Positions 1 through 12,684 are shown, numbered from the stretch's first letter. The stretch: 64,000 bases of DNA from Watersipora subatra (GCF_963576615.1 NC_088714.1:64178667-64242666); one strand, 5' to 3'. Notes: a model not told the origin generated them from the sequence alone. Numbers and translations: made by a program.

Positions 1-582
1 TGATGCTGTCGGAGATCATAAACGACTGAATAAGGTTTTTCATCAATGACGCAGTGGTTGGATATGCCATCTGCCATATCCGTAAGGTGTTTCCCAAAGC
101 ATAACACATCACTGGATCTTACACTACTGATCAAATACACCACACGATGGAGTGGATTTGGCTTTGTATCAATACGAAAGTATTGATCTGCAACTAGTAA
201 TATCCTGATGACATCGTCTGATGGACGCACCAATCTTCCATCGTATTGTAGCTTGAGTAGAGTATAGAGATGTCGGTACTGGATACTTGACTTAGTGGTT
301 ACCAGCGACTGACGGCCAATGTCACGACAGCACTTTAGTTAGCTTTTGCACAATGTAGCCAGCTATATAGACTATACTGTTGCCTATAATAGAAATTTGA
401 CATCTGAAATCATTGAGTTCCACAAACTGATCAACTTCTGGAGTAGCCTGTATGATGAGAATCTCGTTTTGAGCAGTAACATTACCCGTCTTACTAGCAT
501 CTGATTCTGCACCACATTTGCTGATAAGTTTGCGAAGGTAGCCTTAAACTGAGTAACAATAGGATTATTATTCCAACCACCT
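1..582 (-). pseudogene. P-element/THAP9-like DNA transposase, C-terminal fragment, frameshifted
   Basis: Read on the minus strand, the left edge holds long stop-free stretches in changing frames. The order matches the C-terminal half of P-superfamily transposases: GWNNNPIVTQFKATF (about 574-530), KLISKCGAESDASKTGN, then YIAGYIVQKL (about 375-345), CCRDIGR, and GRLVRPSDDVIRI (about 240-200), after which the frame runs off the window. The 'NP..QF' block, the 'YIAG[YF]VV.KL' block followed by C-C-R, and 'GgLv.PSdDV..I' are recognisable landmarks of this family. At least two frame changes are needed, near 535 and near 338, so this is a broken copy. A T-rich tract and TAG precede the first block at 583-590, which may be an old splice acceptor. 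The rest of the element lies to the left. Family assignment is from motif memory, not a search. Confidence 0.6.
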
Positions 583-2738
583 AAACAAAAGCATCAATTA
601 TAACAATTACATAAAATCAACCAAAATTGATGTCTTATTCACATAAACATAGTACCCTTAATATACAACAATACAACTGATAAAATAAACGAAAATAAAA
701 CAGCTCAAAATGCTACCATATTGCTATGTAAAATGAAAATGTGGCAATTTTCACTGGAAGTCATTCATAACCCATCTTAGGCATAAAGCTTAAAGGTTGA
801 CTTGCAACAAAATTCACATTACCGTTATTTGATTTGAAAAGATTCGCCATGTCTTACTCTGTTGTGTTGTAAGCAGGGTTGTTAAAAATCAATGACTTTT
901 TTTCAAATCAAAAAAATCAATTTCTATTGATTTATTTGATTTTTTTTCATTTAAATCGATTTTTTTTGTTTCAAAAAGATGTTTTGTGTTCTAAATTGCA
1001 AGTTATTGCTATCAATTTGGAATTTACGATTTGCAGGAGTATTATGTAGTTTTATTACAACAATTAGGAAATGAAAAACATTTACACAGTTAACACACAA
1101 CAAAAAGGACAGCATAATTTATGCGTTGGACATTAAATCCTAGAAACGAAGATGAAGAATCACAGGGAACAGATCACACAACTGCTAAGCTGCAAACATA
1201 TTCATAGGCACTTGCTGTGGCAGCTGTCACTGATTTGCGTGCTGTTTGAGGTTTCTAATTTTTTTATAGATATATCTACTTTAAGTTGAGCAACCTTGCA
1301 GCACTGTGCTAGACAATATGGTTCTAAATTCAATCATTGAAAAGTATTATTCAACATTGAAAAATATTACCTTTAAATGACTTCAGTCAAACGTTTTAAC
1401 TTGCTGTCAAAACATAGATCATTGAAATGTTCGTTGCAGATAAGTGCTCAAGGATCAGGCTTATTCACTCTTCTGCGGTTGCGATACCATTGTAAATAAC
1501 GAGAGTACTCAGTTGCTTTGTTTGAAAATATAAAAATTAAAATGAAACTGTAGTAGTTATTTATTATTATTATTATTATATTTCCCACTTAGACCGCACA
1601 GAAGGTGCGTAAGGGGCATGGGAACACGGTGTGTTTACACTAATAAGTGGTTTCAAAATAACATTTTTTTTATTCAAATTATATTGTGTTTTTCTCATCT
1701 TATCAGGATCTTAACTCTCTTAGTGTACGGGGCCGAAAGGACTGATAGAATACATTAGCTCTTATATATGAAGTATAGGTGTTTGATTTTTGGCGGGTAT
1801 TGTATCCTATGTTTTTTCATTTGAATGGTGGTTCTATTTAGTTAGTTAGCAACAGTAGTAATAACAATAGTATTATTACTCTTATCTCCTTACTGCTAGC
1901 TATATCTAGGTACAACAACAAATAATATTATAGGCACAACAAACATTTCCTTCAAATATAAATATTTACAAATAGCCTAATGGTTTGTATTTCCAATATG
2001 TTATTACAAAAGAAATTCCAAATTTAGATAATAAAAACCTTTGCTCTGAAGGAAGAAATTCTCATTCACTAGCTTATAAACTTATCTAATCACCGACAAA
2101 ATACAGTCAAACTCATACACTCAGTAGTGACACTGATCGACTCTCACTCACCCAGTGACTAGTGTAGTAGAACTAACTAGTGGCAGTACTAACTAGTAGC
2201 AGCACAACTATTAGTAGTCGTAGACTTAAGCAATAGTAATATAACTAGTAGTAGAAGTGACTCATTTGAGAAATATCATGCCTTTTCCTTTAAAAGTCCA
2301 TTCTTGCGGTTTTTACAGTTCATGGAATAGCAATAGCCCTGTGCACCTACACCCTTCTTTCTCTTACATAAATTATTAGTAGTAATCTCAGTAATCTGTT
2401 CCTTTGATTGAGCGGTGTATTCGTGATCTTCCATAGCTGTTAAATCTGAAATTAGATTTCTTTCTCACAATGAACATAATGAAGTTAACTCCAACGCTAC
2501 CTGAAAACGGCGTCGGTCGGATTTCCGTATTCGCAAATGACCTCTGCCCTTCCAGGGGTTTTGAGTTCAATGGTGACAAGACTGCTTAGCTATTTATAGA
2601 GTCATTAATTAGACTAATACTTGACCTATGGGGGTCAAGTACTAGTGTTAAATCCGCTTTGCATGGTGTTCATTGAAACCTCATAGCTACATGTAAGTAA
2701 CTCAACTTGCGGATCGGATCGTTCGAATTATGTGAATC
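583..2738. other. Intergenic, AT-rich, no gene recognised
   Basis: No supported coding exon on either strand. It has a poly-T/A-rich patch at 890-990, a short (TTA)n tract at 1558-1580, and a degenerate 'actagtag' simple-sequence patch at 2150-2265. A short hairpin (ACTTGACC/GGTCAAGT) lies at 2620-2641, upstream of the GPCR. A 63-codon minus ORF at 2388-2579 has no recognisable motif. Confidence 0.5.
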
Positions 2739-5700
2739 ATGTGGATTATGCTATGCGAGTCATGGAAACATAGTGATAGGCCTATCACTTCTGGCTTCGT
2801 GATGAATCAAACAGGACATTTTACTGGAGAGGATATACCTTATTATACAACCACACTTACCGCGGCTTTCTTCATTTGTGTGACTATAGTAGGAGTATTC
2901 CTAAACTTACTTACAGTTCTAACTGTAGCGTTTGGACAGAAAATAGGTAAGGGAGTACGAATCCAACTTATTAACTTAGCCGTAGCTGATATGATGATGG
3001 CTGCCTTCTTTCCGACGGCCATGATGACAGACAACATCTTATACCCACCTTTCCGAGGAACTGTTACGTGGTGCGCTGGATCAATCTGTATATCTCTGAC
3101 AGCTGCCCAAGCAAGCATCTACAGCACGGCTGCTATAGGTCTTGAAAGGGCCATCATAGTATTTTTCCCTTTTCGGTCTTCTCGATACGGTAAAAGAGAA
3201 AAATGCACAGTCATCGCACTGATCTGGATACTCTCTGCTGCCCCGATTATGCTGACGGTGTCTAGCAGCAGGTTGTTAACACATCCTAATGGACACATTT
3301 ATTGTGAGATTGGGTACATCATAAACCAACCATATTTCCAATGGTTGGTAAAAATGCAGTACTTTGTACCAACATTTATCACTGTTATTTCATACACACT
3401 CATAATTATAAAGCTCTGTATGAGAAAGAATGATGACACCGTCTCCAATCACCTCTCTAATGCTCACGGCAAGGCAATTTCTAGGGTAATTATTTTGTTT
3501 TTCATTGGCTTTTGGTGACCATTGCTGCTTCTCTTTTTTGTTCAGCGTAAAGGGAGCTGTAATCGTAAATCTCTTGCTATATTGTTATACCGTACATGCC
3601 AATCAAATCTTCACATATAACCACAAAACAAGCAGTTGGTTTAATGCTCTTGGTTTTGCGTTTAGTGCAGAGCAAAGTAGTAATAATACTCACTCTATGT
3701 TATATAGTGAAATATGAATTACTGTTATGTTATCCTTATCATTGTATTACATCTTACCTACTATGATAACACAAGCAATATCGTAGTACCGTTCTACCTA
3801 GTATGATATCACATGTAATATTGTATTACATCTCTACCTAGTATGATAGCACAAGCAATATTGTAGTATAACTCTACCTAGTATGATATCACATGTAATA
3901 TTGTAGTACAACTCTACCTAGAATGATATCACATGTAATATTGTAGTACAACTCTACCTAGAATGATATCACATGTAATATTGTAGTACAGCTCTACCTA
4001 GTATCATATCACATGTAATATTGTAGTACAGCTCTACCTAGTATGATATCACATGTAATATTGTAGTACATACTGCATAACTCTGTCTGATATAAAGCTA
4101 TGGACTGTGCTGAAGTAATGCAAAATGGTTTTGCTGTGAGTAAACCACAAACCAAACATCCAGGAATATCATTCATTGCAAACCATTCACAATTTTAGCT
4201 CAATAATTTGCAGCAATGGAACATTCCAGGCATGACCAAATGTTTTTTACTTAAAGAGTTTCTATAAGTATTATCTAAAGACAAAAGAATGGAAAAAAGC
4301 ATTTCTCATAAAACTTTGATTTTAATGCATCTTTCTATGGCTTTACACTTTTAGCTTGCTGCGAATTTTAAAAGATTATGTCAGCAAAATGAATTAGTCC
4401 ATTCATAAAACATGTTGACATAAATGTTTCTTAAGTTTGTTACCTATTGTCTCCGCAACATACAGATAGTTTTACAAGACTTTGTCAAAAACTTTTAGAA
4501 TTCATCTTATAAAAAGACTGCATACTGTTTTACAGCCAAGTTCATGCCAATTAGCAACTAAACAACATTCAGCCTAATATAACAGTCTATTCTACAAACA
4601 TGTTGTAGAAGCCAGTTTTCTTTTCGATAAACCAATTTTACATATGGACAAAGAGATAAGTATTTTTCACCTCTCTGAGTTTCTAAAGCCTTGGATATGG
4701 TGAAACAATGGTGACTAAACTCAAACAAGAGTACAAATATTTCTCAAGATATTGTAAAGATATTCTGGGATAACAACATGTCACACTCTTCGTTTGATTA
4801 TAGAAACACCATCACAAGTATGTAATAGTGTTGATTCATGGAAACGATTGTCATTCATACTTGTGAGAAACTGAAAGTACATGTAATTCTTCATAAATAA
4901 TAGCCACATTATAAAAGAGGTTGGCTTACATCATGACCCTGGAGTCATGCGGCCAGCCTCTTGTGACAGCTTGTCAAAAAAGATTCTAAAGACTCCATGG
5001 AAAAATTAACACTAACTTAATAAAATAAAAATTAAGAGCGAGTCAACTTTATTTATAAGTTTTAAGTCACCTGATCAGCTTATTAAGTGTGAAAATTATG
5101 AAAGTTGCGAGCTTCGGTCCGTTTAATGTTCAAACCAGACGATTCAAAACCAGACCAACCAGACGCAGCTGTATGTTCAGAAAAATGAAAAGATTACGAG
5201 GTAAAAAGTTAAAACATCTCAAAAGCATGAAATGAGTTTAACTGTTTTTTTAAATAGTTTTAAGTCAGTGTCTAAAAGCATACTGAAATAATATTTTTCA
5301 CCAAAATTTAAGTACGCCAGTTTTTATTATAATAGATCATTACATTATTGGAGCCTTGAGATGCTTTATTCATTGAATATGCCTTACAGATATGTGGCCC
5401 CATTCTACATCACTTTTGAAGTACAAAAGGAATTTAGCTAGTTTTAAAAGGATGGCGGTAGACATAAAGCATAAACCTAAAGACATATTACCAAATGTAG
5501 AGGAAATAGCATTGTCAAATAGACTGGTATTCCACCTCATTTGTTTTCAAGAGAAATTTAAATTTGTTGTTACGTTAGTCAATAATTCATCAGATTTTGC
5601 TAAAGTCTCCGACGAAAAAAATGTTGTTGCCAAAACGCAGTGGGAACTTTCACTCGCAGCAAATAGTAAATAAACAAATAGAAAAACAAACAAAAAAATT

Positions 5701-8460
5701 TTTTCAGCATCAACTTAACCATTCTAATACACCAATACTTTTGCAACACCAATAGAATTTTGTATTGGAATCACTACTGTGTCGACTAAAATGTTGGAAA
5801 AAATAGCCAAACTGCATTTTAAACTTGATTACTTTGCAAATGTCTGCTGGGTTGTGACGGTCAATCAGAGAAGATTGAGTGCAAGTCCATTTTCTTATGC
5901 CAGCATGCATGTATGTATAACCTTTTGTAAGCATTGGTAATCACCCAACAAAATGATCTTCTTCATTCCAAGAGAATACAAAAATAAAAAGACAAAAATC
6001 AGGAATTATCGAGTGAGTTGAACAAACGTGGTTTAAAAGTTTGTAATCCAATAGTATTGCTGAGGAGTCTGGGTAGTGAATTGAAGGTTGTAGTAACAGA
6101 AAGTTTATAATCTAAAACATAAACTAAAACATACAATGCTGGATGTACTTACCCTAGGACACTTATATTTCGCTAGTATTTAGTTTCGTGAGTAGCACAC
6201 AGAGTAAAATTTCGCTGCAACTTAATTTCGCAGCTCTGATGAGTGCGAAAATATAGTGATGTGAAAATAAATACAGTGGAACAAACAAATTAGATTCCTC
6301 AGGTCCGGTCCTCTAGTAAAAAAAGTTTTTATATTTGCGACTAGTTTGTATTTGTAACCCGCAGGTATAAATGTATGGCAGAAATCGATAATTCAACGTG
6401 ATCGCTTGCTGCCATTTGTTTCTTGGACTATCAATGACGTCTCGGTCCTTTCCGTCGTGACCGATATGGTACCAATATTAGATCTCAAGTATTTATAGCA
6501 AGCGATGGCCATGGCACGTTTTGAGTTCACAATATTTCAAATTTAAAAAAAAATCAAATACAGTACATGTCTCATAAAAAAGAAAATAGATAACAACCAA
6601 CATCACAACCAGAACTGTATAACATGGTTGGACCTGGTGAGGGTTGTTATCGTTTTTGGTTGGCAGTAAAATTCATCACTACAATAAGTATTATTTAATT
6701 GTATGACTTCACCTACCAGACTTTCATCCTCATCAGTTACGAATTCGGTGACTAAACTGATATCATCATCTTCTTCGTTTGTCTTGGCTTTTCCAAAAAA
6801 ACTTGTTATCTTAATTTGCTTTGCCATGCTGCTCATTCGGTGTATTAACGAATTTACTAGAAATTTCCCAATGAGCTCAATCACACACAAAATTATCTGC
6901 ATTTCTAATTTTGTTGTGGATATTAATGAACTACAGGGCCGTATTCCCTTGGACAGCTGGCCGGCTAAGACGCCCCAACTTTTAGGAATTTCATAGTCCA
7001 ACGGCTATAGAAAGGTTTTTATCGCTGTAGAATATCACTTTATTCGAAGCCATAGATACAAACATCAACTTTTAGTAGTTCTTAGGCGTCATTATTATCT
7101 TCATCAGCGGCAAAATATTCTTGTTAACGACTTTTATAAAGGTTTGCAAAATATCAAGTTTTAGTAAACATCTGCTTGCCCATATCCTACTTAATGAACT
7201 TGAAATAAAATCGGCAAAAATGATCTTTGTTAAAACGCTTAAAAGAAAAAGATGTCTTCTTTCTGAGCTTTTTAACTGCATACAAGTTTTGCCTGTTTTA
7301 ATTTTAAAACGTTTTGTCAGTCACATCAGCTAAAACAAAGCAAATCTCAAAAAATAGAAAAATGTTGATACTTGCCAATAAAATTTTTTAAAACTTCACG
7401 TGAGAGGCCCGGCTGAGGCCCTACATAAGAGAAACCTGTTGGGAGCTTACAACACCCCCCCTCCTTCTCCACACCCCAGATGTTCATAACTAGTCGTCTA
7501 ACATTAGCCCCCCAACTTGCAACCAGTGAATACAGGCCTGTGTAGAACATAGCTATTTAATTTCGAATTTTCGCTAGTTCGTTATGATAGTTTAGTTTCG
7601 CGCATGAATTTTTCGCGTGATGATGACTCCGCGAAAACGCGAAAGTTAGATGCCGCGAATACTTAAGTGTCCTAGGGTATAACTGATAGGAGTGATGAGC
7701 TACTCGCATCTGTTCATATCAATCTACAGAGTAGATCAGCTGATCAGGTGATTTCTGGAGCAATTGTCAGCCACAGAAATCAGCTAATTACAGACTAACA
7801 GCTAGTCTAAGTCTAGAACGATGTACCTAGATGAAGGCCGGTACAAACCAGTTCAACCAGGAGCCTGTGCAGTCCAATGCTTATTCTTGGTTTTTATTTT
7901 TAGTTGCAGATAATGCTGGTTGTAGATGCATTTCTCACACTTGTCGCCTGGCTTCCACAGAATCTCTACTTTACCATATTTACCAACTATGAAGCAGGAT
8001 TCTCTGAGTTTACAACGCAAAAGTTTGTCCTCGACGCGTGTTTCGCAGCCCTCATCTCTACCAATACCTTCTCCACCCCGATCGTTTACTTTATATTTAA
8101 CAAATATTTCCGAGTGAGTAAAAATTTATTTAATGTTTGGCATAATTTAGAAAAAAAGATTCCTGTTTGAATTTAAATTATTGCTAATATAGTAACATAT
8201 ATATAATATGAATATATAAATATGTATATTACCTATATATATTCTATAGATAATGTATATTTTATATAACATATATTATATATTATGATATATAAATACT
8301 GTAGTAGGCTATGTATATTACAAATAATATGTATTTATAAAGTTTAAAAACAGATATCAAAGTAAGTACTCAATACTGAAAGTTAACATTAAAATATGAA
8401 AATATATAAAACTCTTCTATTTGTTTTCAGGAATACATGCTTTGGTTTGTTCATTGCTGA
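2739..8460 (+). CDS. Class A (rhodopsin-like) G protein-coupled receptor, three exons
   Basis: A seven-helix receptor at the plasma membrane; the ligand cannot be named. Exons are 2739-3485, 7904-8113 and 8431-8460, all joined in phase 0, with donors GTAATT and GTGAGT and pyrimidine-rich acceptors. The product is 328 residues, or 307 from the second ATG at 2802, which is followed by an N-Q-T glycosylation sequon. TM1 has GVFLNLLTV. TM2 has LAVAD with the conserved Asp. TM3 follows WC and ends LER in place of DRY. TM5 has FVPTF...Y. Exon 2 supplies TM6 (LVAWLPQNLYF, the W-x-P region) and TM7 with TPIVY in place of NPxxY, then helix 8 FNKYFRE. Exon 3 adds nine residues ending in Cys, a possible palmitoylation site. 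An ECL2 Cys (HIYCEIGY) can pair with the TM3 Cys. No reading frame is broken, so it looks functional. Intron 1 contains a 40-bp minisatellite and a DNA transposon. Possible neuropeptide-type receptor, but that is a guess. Confidence 0.85.
3738..4071. repeat. 40-bp minisatellite, about 8 copies
   Basis: The unit reads roughly 'ctctacctagtatgatatc' then 'acatgtaatattgtagtaca'. Later copies are nearly identical and the first ones more diverged. It lies in GPCR intron 1. Confidence 0.9.
4917..4960. other. Imperfect hairpin
   Basis: Outer arms GAGGTTGGC (4917-4925) and GCCAGCCTC (4952-4960) pair over nine positions with one G-T wobble. Inner arms CATGAC/GTCATG pair over six around a short loop. 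It is in GPCR intron 1 and its role is unknown. Confidence 0.5.
6150..7679. mobile_element. TIR DNA transposon, complete ends (copy 1)
   Basis: A perfect 14-bp terminal inverted repeat, CCCTAGGACACTTA at 6152-6165 and its complement at 7664-7677, is flanked on both sides by TA, consistent with a TA target-site duplication. Subterminal DNA is rich in TTTCGC/GCGAAA words on both sides (6169-6260 and 7560-7655), as in many DNA transposons that bind their transposase subterminally. Inside is a 6603-6827 minus ORF and a roughly 600-bp block (about 6935-7537) that is in opposite relative orientation in the related copy at 31069-32165. No complete transposase is present, so it is non-autonomous. The superfamily cannot be fixed from ends alone; a TA duplication would fit Tc1/mariner-like elements. 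Confidence 0.75.
6603..6827 (-). CDS. Short ORF within the transposon; possible transposon-protein N-terminus
   Basis: A 74-residue ORF starts MAKQIKITSFFGK, followed by an acidic stretch (EEDDD, TDEDES). The start resembles the 'ITSFF' N-terminal tails seen on some transposon-encoded proteins with BED or MYM fingers, but no finger or catalytic domain follows. The same frame stays open upstream to 7001. It is probably a decayed remnant; I do not recognise the full protein. Confidence 0.25.
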   Translation of the reverse strand: MAKQIKITSFFGKAKTNEEDDDISLVTEFVTDEDESLVGEVIQLNNTYCSDEFYCQPKTITTLTRSNHVIQFWL

Positions 8461-8716
8461 TCATGAGAAGTGTTCTCTTTCAATTTATAAGAAGTTGCAG
8501 TAGTCCTTGCAATCAAATGCCCAGTTTAGTGTTGCTGGACTCCCGCTAGCCAGTTCAGATAATATAGACTTTAGAGCCGTAAAATGCAAGTCTAGAAAAT
8601 TTATATTTCTTCCTATAAACGTCATTTACTTTATAAACAAATATTAGTTGAAACTATGTAAAATAGGAATAACGTAAAATTACATTGCTGCATTTTGAAA
8701 TGCATAATATATTACA
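8461..8716. other. GPCR 3' flank, nothing recognised
   Basis: AT-rich sequence after the GPCR stop codon. No distinct polyadenylation signal can be picked out confidently. Confidence 0.4.
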
Positions 8717-9150
8717 AAATAGTAATTAGCTTTGAAAAGCAAAACAAACACTTTTTATTAAGCTTAAAATATATTTTAATAGATGTTTTTTAACTCCTAG
8801 ATATTTATGATCTTAAAAAGTGAGAAATTTTGTTTAAAGGAAACATCTTAATCACAGAGTTTTAAATCAATTGCTGATAGTTCAATGAATTGCTGATAGT
8901 CCAATGAATTGTTGATTATATAATAGTAAATTAGAAAATAGTAAAATAGAAAATAGTAACTAGCTTTGAAAAGCAAAACAAACACTTTTAATTAAGCTTA
9001 AAATATATTTTAATAGATGTTTTTAACTCCTAGATATTTATGATCTTAAAAAGTGGGAAATTTTATTTAAAGGAAACATCTTAATCACAGAGTTTTAAAT
9101 CAATTGCTGATAGTTCAATGAATTGCTGATAGTTCAATGAATTGTTGATA
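8717..9150. repeat. 234-bp direct duplication
   Basis: The block beginning 'aaatagtaattagctttg' at 8717 recurs from 8951 with a few differences. Both copies include the first units of the 19-bp array, so the duplication happened after the array began to form. Confidence 0.85.
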
Positions 9151-9735
9151 GTTCAATGAATTATTGATAGGTCAATGAATTGCTGATAGTTCAATGAATT
9201 ACTGATAGCTCAATGATTTGCTGATAGTTCAATGAATTATTGATAGTTCAATGAATTGTTGATAGTTCAATCAATTGCTGATAGTTCAATGAATTGTTGA
9301 TAGTTCAATGATTTGCTGATAGTTCAATGAATTGCTGATAGTTCAACGAATTGCTGATAGTTCAATAAATTGCTGATAGTTCAATGAATTGCTGATAGTT
9401 CAATGAATTGCTGATAGTGCAATGAATTGCTGATAGTTCGATGAATTGCTGATAGTTCAATGAATTGTTGATAGTTCAATGAATTGTTGATAGTTCAATC
9501 AATTGCTGGTAGTTCAATGAATTGCTGATAGTTCAATGAATTGCTGATAGTGCAATGAATTGCTGATAGTTCGATGAATTGCTGATAGTTCAATGAATTG
9601 TTGATAGTTCAATGAATTGTTGATAGTTCAATCAATTGCTGGTAGTTCAATGAATTGTTTATAGTTCAATGAACTTCTGATAGTTCAATCAATTGCTGAT
9701 AGTTCAATGAATTGCTGATAGTTCAATGAACTTGA
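8869..9735. repeat. 19-bp minisatellite
   Basis: The unit is 'caatgaattgctgatagtt' with variants (gttgat, acaa, gtgc). It appears as two short patches (8869-8930 and 9100-9150) that continue as one array to 9735. About 35 copies in total. Confidence 0.95.
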
Positions 9736-10124
9736 AGTAATAAAATGCTCAGGTAATAATAAAGCTAGAAATGATTAACAGCTAGTACTCTCCCCTGGGG
9801 TTTTACTCTCAACTTTCATCACCAAGGGCTCAGCAAAAAAAAGGATGTTTTAGGGGCATTTTTTGGTGGCCAGACACTCTAGAGTCTAGGTTGTTTCATA
9901 AAAAAGGGTGTGTCTTTAGCTTTGTGCTATAGGTAGGAGTAAACCCTGTCTCATTGAGTTCCACACAAGAGGAACATGCCAAAAAAGGGGACAATTAGTC
10001 TGCGGTGATGGAGTGATAAGAGTAGTTTTTTATTAATGCGTAAGTCAGTGGAAAGGGTGCATTTTATCACATCTCAGACTAGCCCTTGTGGATGAATAAA
10101 AAAGAGTGAAACTCCTGGGATACC

Positions 10125-10270
10125 CTCGCAGTTTGATACCTCATGAGAGATTGTCAGGAGTGCCGATAAAGCACAGATAAATCCTGTATACGCAGCTAGT
10201 CCAAGGCTTAGAGCCTTAGACCCTGTTTCAATAGTTCAAATCTCGTATAAATCAATTTTTTGTTCTAACC
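10125..10270 (+). mobile_element. tRNA-derived SINE fragment (family S1)
   Basis: It shares the core 'gccgataaagcacagata' with 11190, 14600 and 53785, and has a B-box-like 'agttcaaatctc'. The 3' end is truncated compared with the 11190 copy. Confidence 0.55.
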
Positions 10271-11189
10271 CTCAACCAAAAGGTCAAAATAAGGCCAAAA
10301 TAAAAAACGAACATGTTTTTTATTTTAGTAAAGATTGTTTCCTTTTTATAAAAGAAAAATATTTGACGTTTAAATCATTTATTGCTTATAAATATAAACC
10401 AGTGTTACTTTGCAGTTACTGCAATCTGTAAACTGCAGCTTGGCTTAGAACTTGGTTTATAAAATTGATTTCTGTTAAAATTTGGTGACAAATATATTTA
10501 TTCGACGATATAACCATGTGTTTCAATAAATTAAAATGCATAAAAATACATAAAGACAAATATATAAAAATACATATATAATGTATTGTTATATGTTTAG
10601 TAAACAGTATTTCAACATATTTTAATAAACTAAAATGTATAGAGATACACTATAGTGTATTTTAATGTATATGTCAGATGGTATTACAACTTATTTCAAT
10701 CAATTAAAATGCATAAAAGTACATTTTAATTTATTTTATAAAGCTCATACCTATCAATCTATATTAATGTATTAAAAGATGTTAGAATATAGTAAAGTGT
10801 ATTTATGTCGTATAATATACTCGCATAAAGAACCAGAATGTCTGCTTAACAGATTGATGCGAAGATGCTCCTTCAGAGCCTTAGATGTTCTAAGCTACCA
10901 CCAAGTCAGTCTACAACACCTTCCAGTGGCTCTAAAGGAGTTAACACCAATGTTTAGTTTACTATCAATACTGTTTTATTAAAATTTGCTGTAATATATT
11001 TGCTCTACGTAATTTTGAGAAAAAAAAAAAGTTCAATCTGTAAGTTAATTTACTCTTCTGTACATGTATCTCTTGTAAATATTAAAATAAACACTGTAAG
11101 AACTATATAAATGCACAAGCTGATTGTACATTACCAAAGTTTATATGTTGGCAAATTGTGTATGTTTGTTTAACCGTGAGACTACAAAA

Positions 11190-11445
11190 TTATTATTACC
11201 AGCCCTCTGAACAGGCACCCATGCTGTGAGGGACCGTCAAGCGTGCCAATAAAGCACAGAAAGTAACTACATACACAATAACCCTGCAACAGTTGAAAGT
11301 GACTGGTTGGTGTGCTAGAGTAGTGTGCTGGAAGGAAAGTTGAATATTACAGGTGCAAACCCCTTTTAAAGCAATCTTTTTTCGCAGCTTCTAAGTTTGG
11401 CGTCAGACGGACAGACACGGCTCTAATTACAGTAGAGAAGGAAAT
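11190..11445 (+). mobile_element. tRNA-derived SINE (family S1)
   Basis: It carries the core 'gccaataaagcacagaa', a tRNA-like middle, and the 3' block 'cagacggacagacacggct' also found in the 14600 copy. Sequence between the blocks is diverged. Confidence 0.6.
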
Positions 11446-11902
11446 AGTAAAGATTGTCTGATGTACATCGTAGGATGTCAGAATAACAGAAAAGAATAAG
11501 TTACGGACTTACGGTTTCAAAACTGGGAGTTCAGACCCAATCATTACCTTTTATGATGGCAAAGTTCATATTTACATCCAGCCAATTGCACACACTGACA
11601 AAAATCTCTCTCTTAGTGTTAAATTATTAAGACTTCCAACTCAATTTCAACTCAATACATAAAGGGTGTAGGCTAGCGAGATAATCATGCTGAGGCATAC
11701 TGCTTAGCATCGTCAACCTAAAGCCTGGTTCCCATATCGATTGCAAGACCCCGGTGGCCATGTTGCGCGCAAAAACACTTGCGCCACTAGGCTCGGTGGC
11801 ATCGTCAACCTAAGCTGCACCGCAATCTCAACAAATAACAACTCACCAACTTAAATTGATGCAGTTTGAATGTCAGGCTTTCCATACCAAACCAATTACC
11901 AT

Positions 11903-12684
11903 GAAACCTCTAATAGAACGCCGCTATAGGAGAATGGTTGAACGATACAGCGCCACCCTTTAATTGAGCGCCATCTCCATTTGACCACCACTTTGACATT
12001 CTTTGATTTTCACGAACCCCTAATAAAAAGTGACCAGTAGAAAAGTGTTCACAAAACCGTACTAGTATTGATTTGGTTAAATCAATAACAATTAATGGTA
12101 AAGTGCCTGAGAAGATCGATTGCCACAATCACCAGAACTGCACTCTGATTTAAAGTCACTAAGGTGTAAATCTGATCTTTGGTTTTTAGATCTGTTCATA
12201 ATTTGGTATATAATCTGACTGTTGACTTAGAAGCGTTTTAATGAACATACGGTTAGCATACTTTTTAGGAACAACGTTTATTATGCCGTAACGAAGTCCA
12301 TTTTCCAATTTCAAAACTTAAAGGTTTTTTCTTTAAAATTTTGGAATCGGCATCGTTGAAACAGTTAATAACTGTTTCTGGCTGTTTACTTCAGTCGTCC
12401 CTTGTTTAACTCGATCTGGTACCGCGGTGTGTATGATGAACGTTTTAGCAAAAATACTGAGGCCGACAGCATTAATGTCACTCCGCTTGAAGGAGAGTGC
12501 AAAATATAGATAATATTAGCATCGCTTCATTCATAAAAGATTTAGATTTATCCTCTCAACATTCTGATGAGCTAGTAAAAAAATACAGCACCACCCTCTA
12601 TTTGAACGCCACCTATTATAAACACCACTATAGGGGAAGGGTGGCAAAGTACAGTGCTATGGCGTTTACCTAAATAGAGGTTTT
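11903..12684. mobile_element. TIR element about 780 bp (MITE-like)
   Basis: The left end AAACCTCTA (11904-11912) is complementary to TAGAGGTTT at 12675-12683. The two sides share inverted blocks containing 'acgcc', 'ctataggag/ccctatag' and 'gccaccct'. No transposase ORF is visible. The target-site duplication is not clear. Confidence 0.6.

Noticed and set aside
5392..5673. 93-codon plus ORF in GPCR intron 1
   Set aside because: No recognisable motif. A TTACAG precedes it but no matching donor or phase supports an exon.
6232..6260. CTGATGAG followed by CGAAAA, hammerhead-like
   Set aside because: Only two bases between the core blocks, no stem II or III, and the related copy at 31150 lacks part of the motif.
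6720..6745. Minus-strand CTGATGAGGATGAAAGTC, hammerhead-like
   Set aside because: Four bases between core blocks cannot form stem II, and stem I does not pair.
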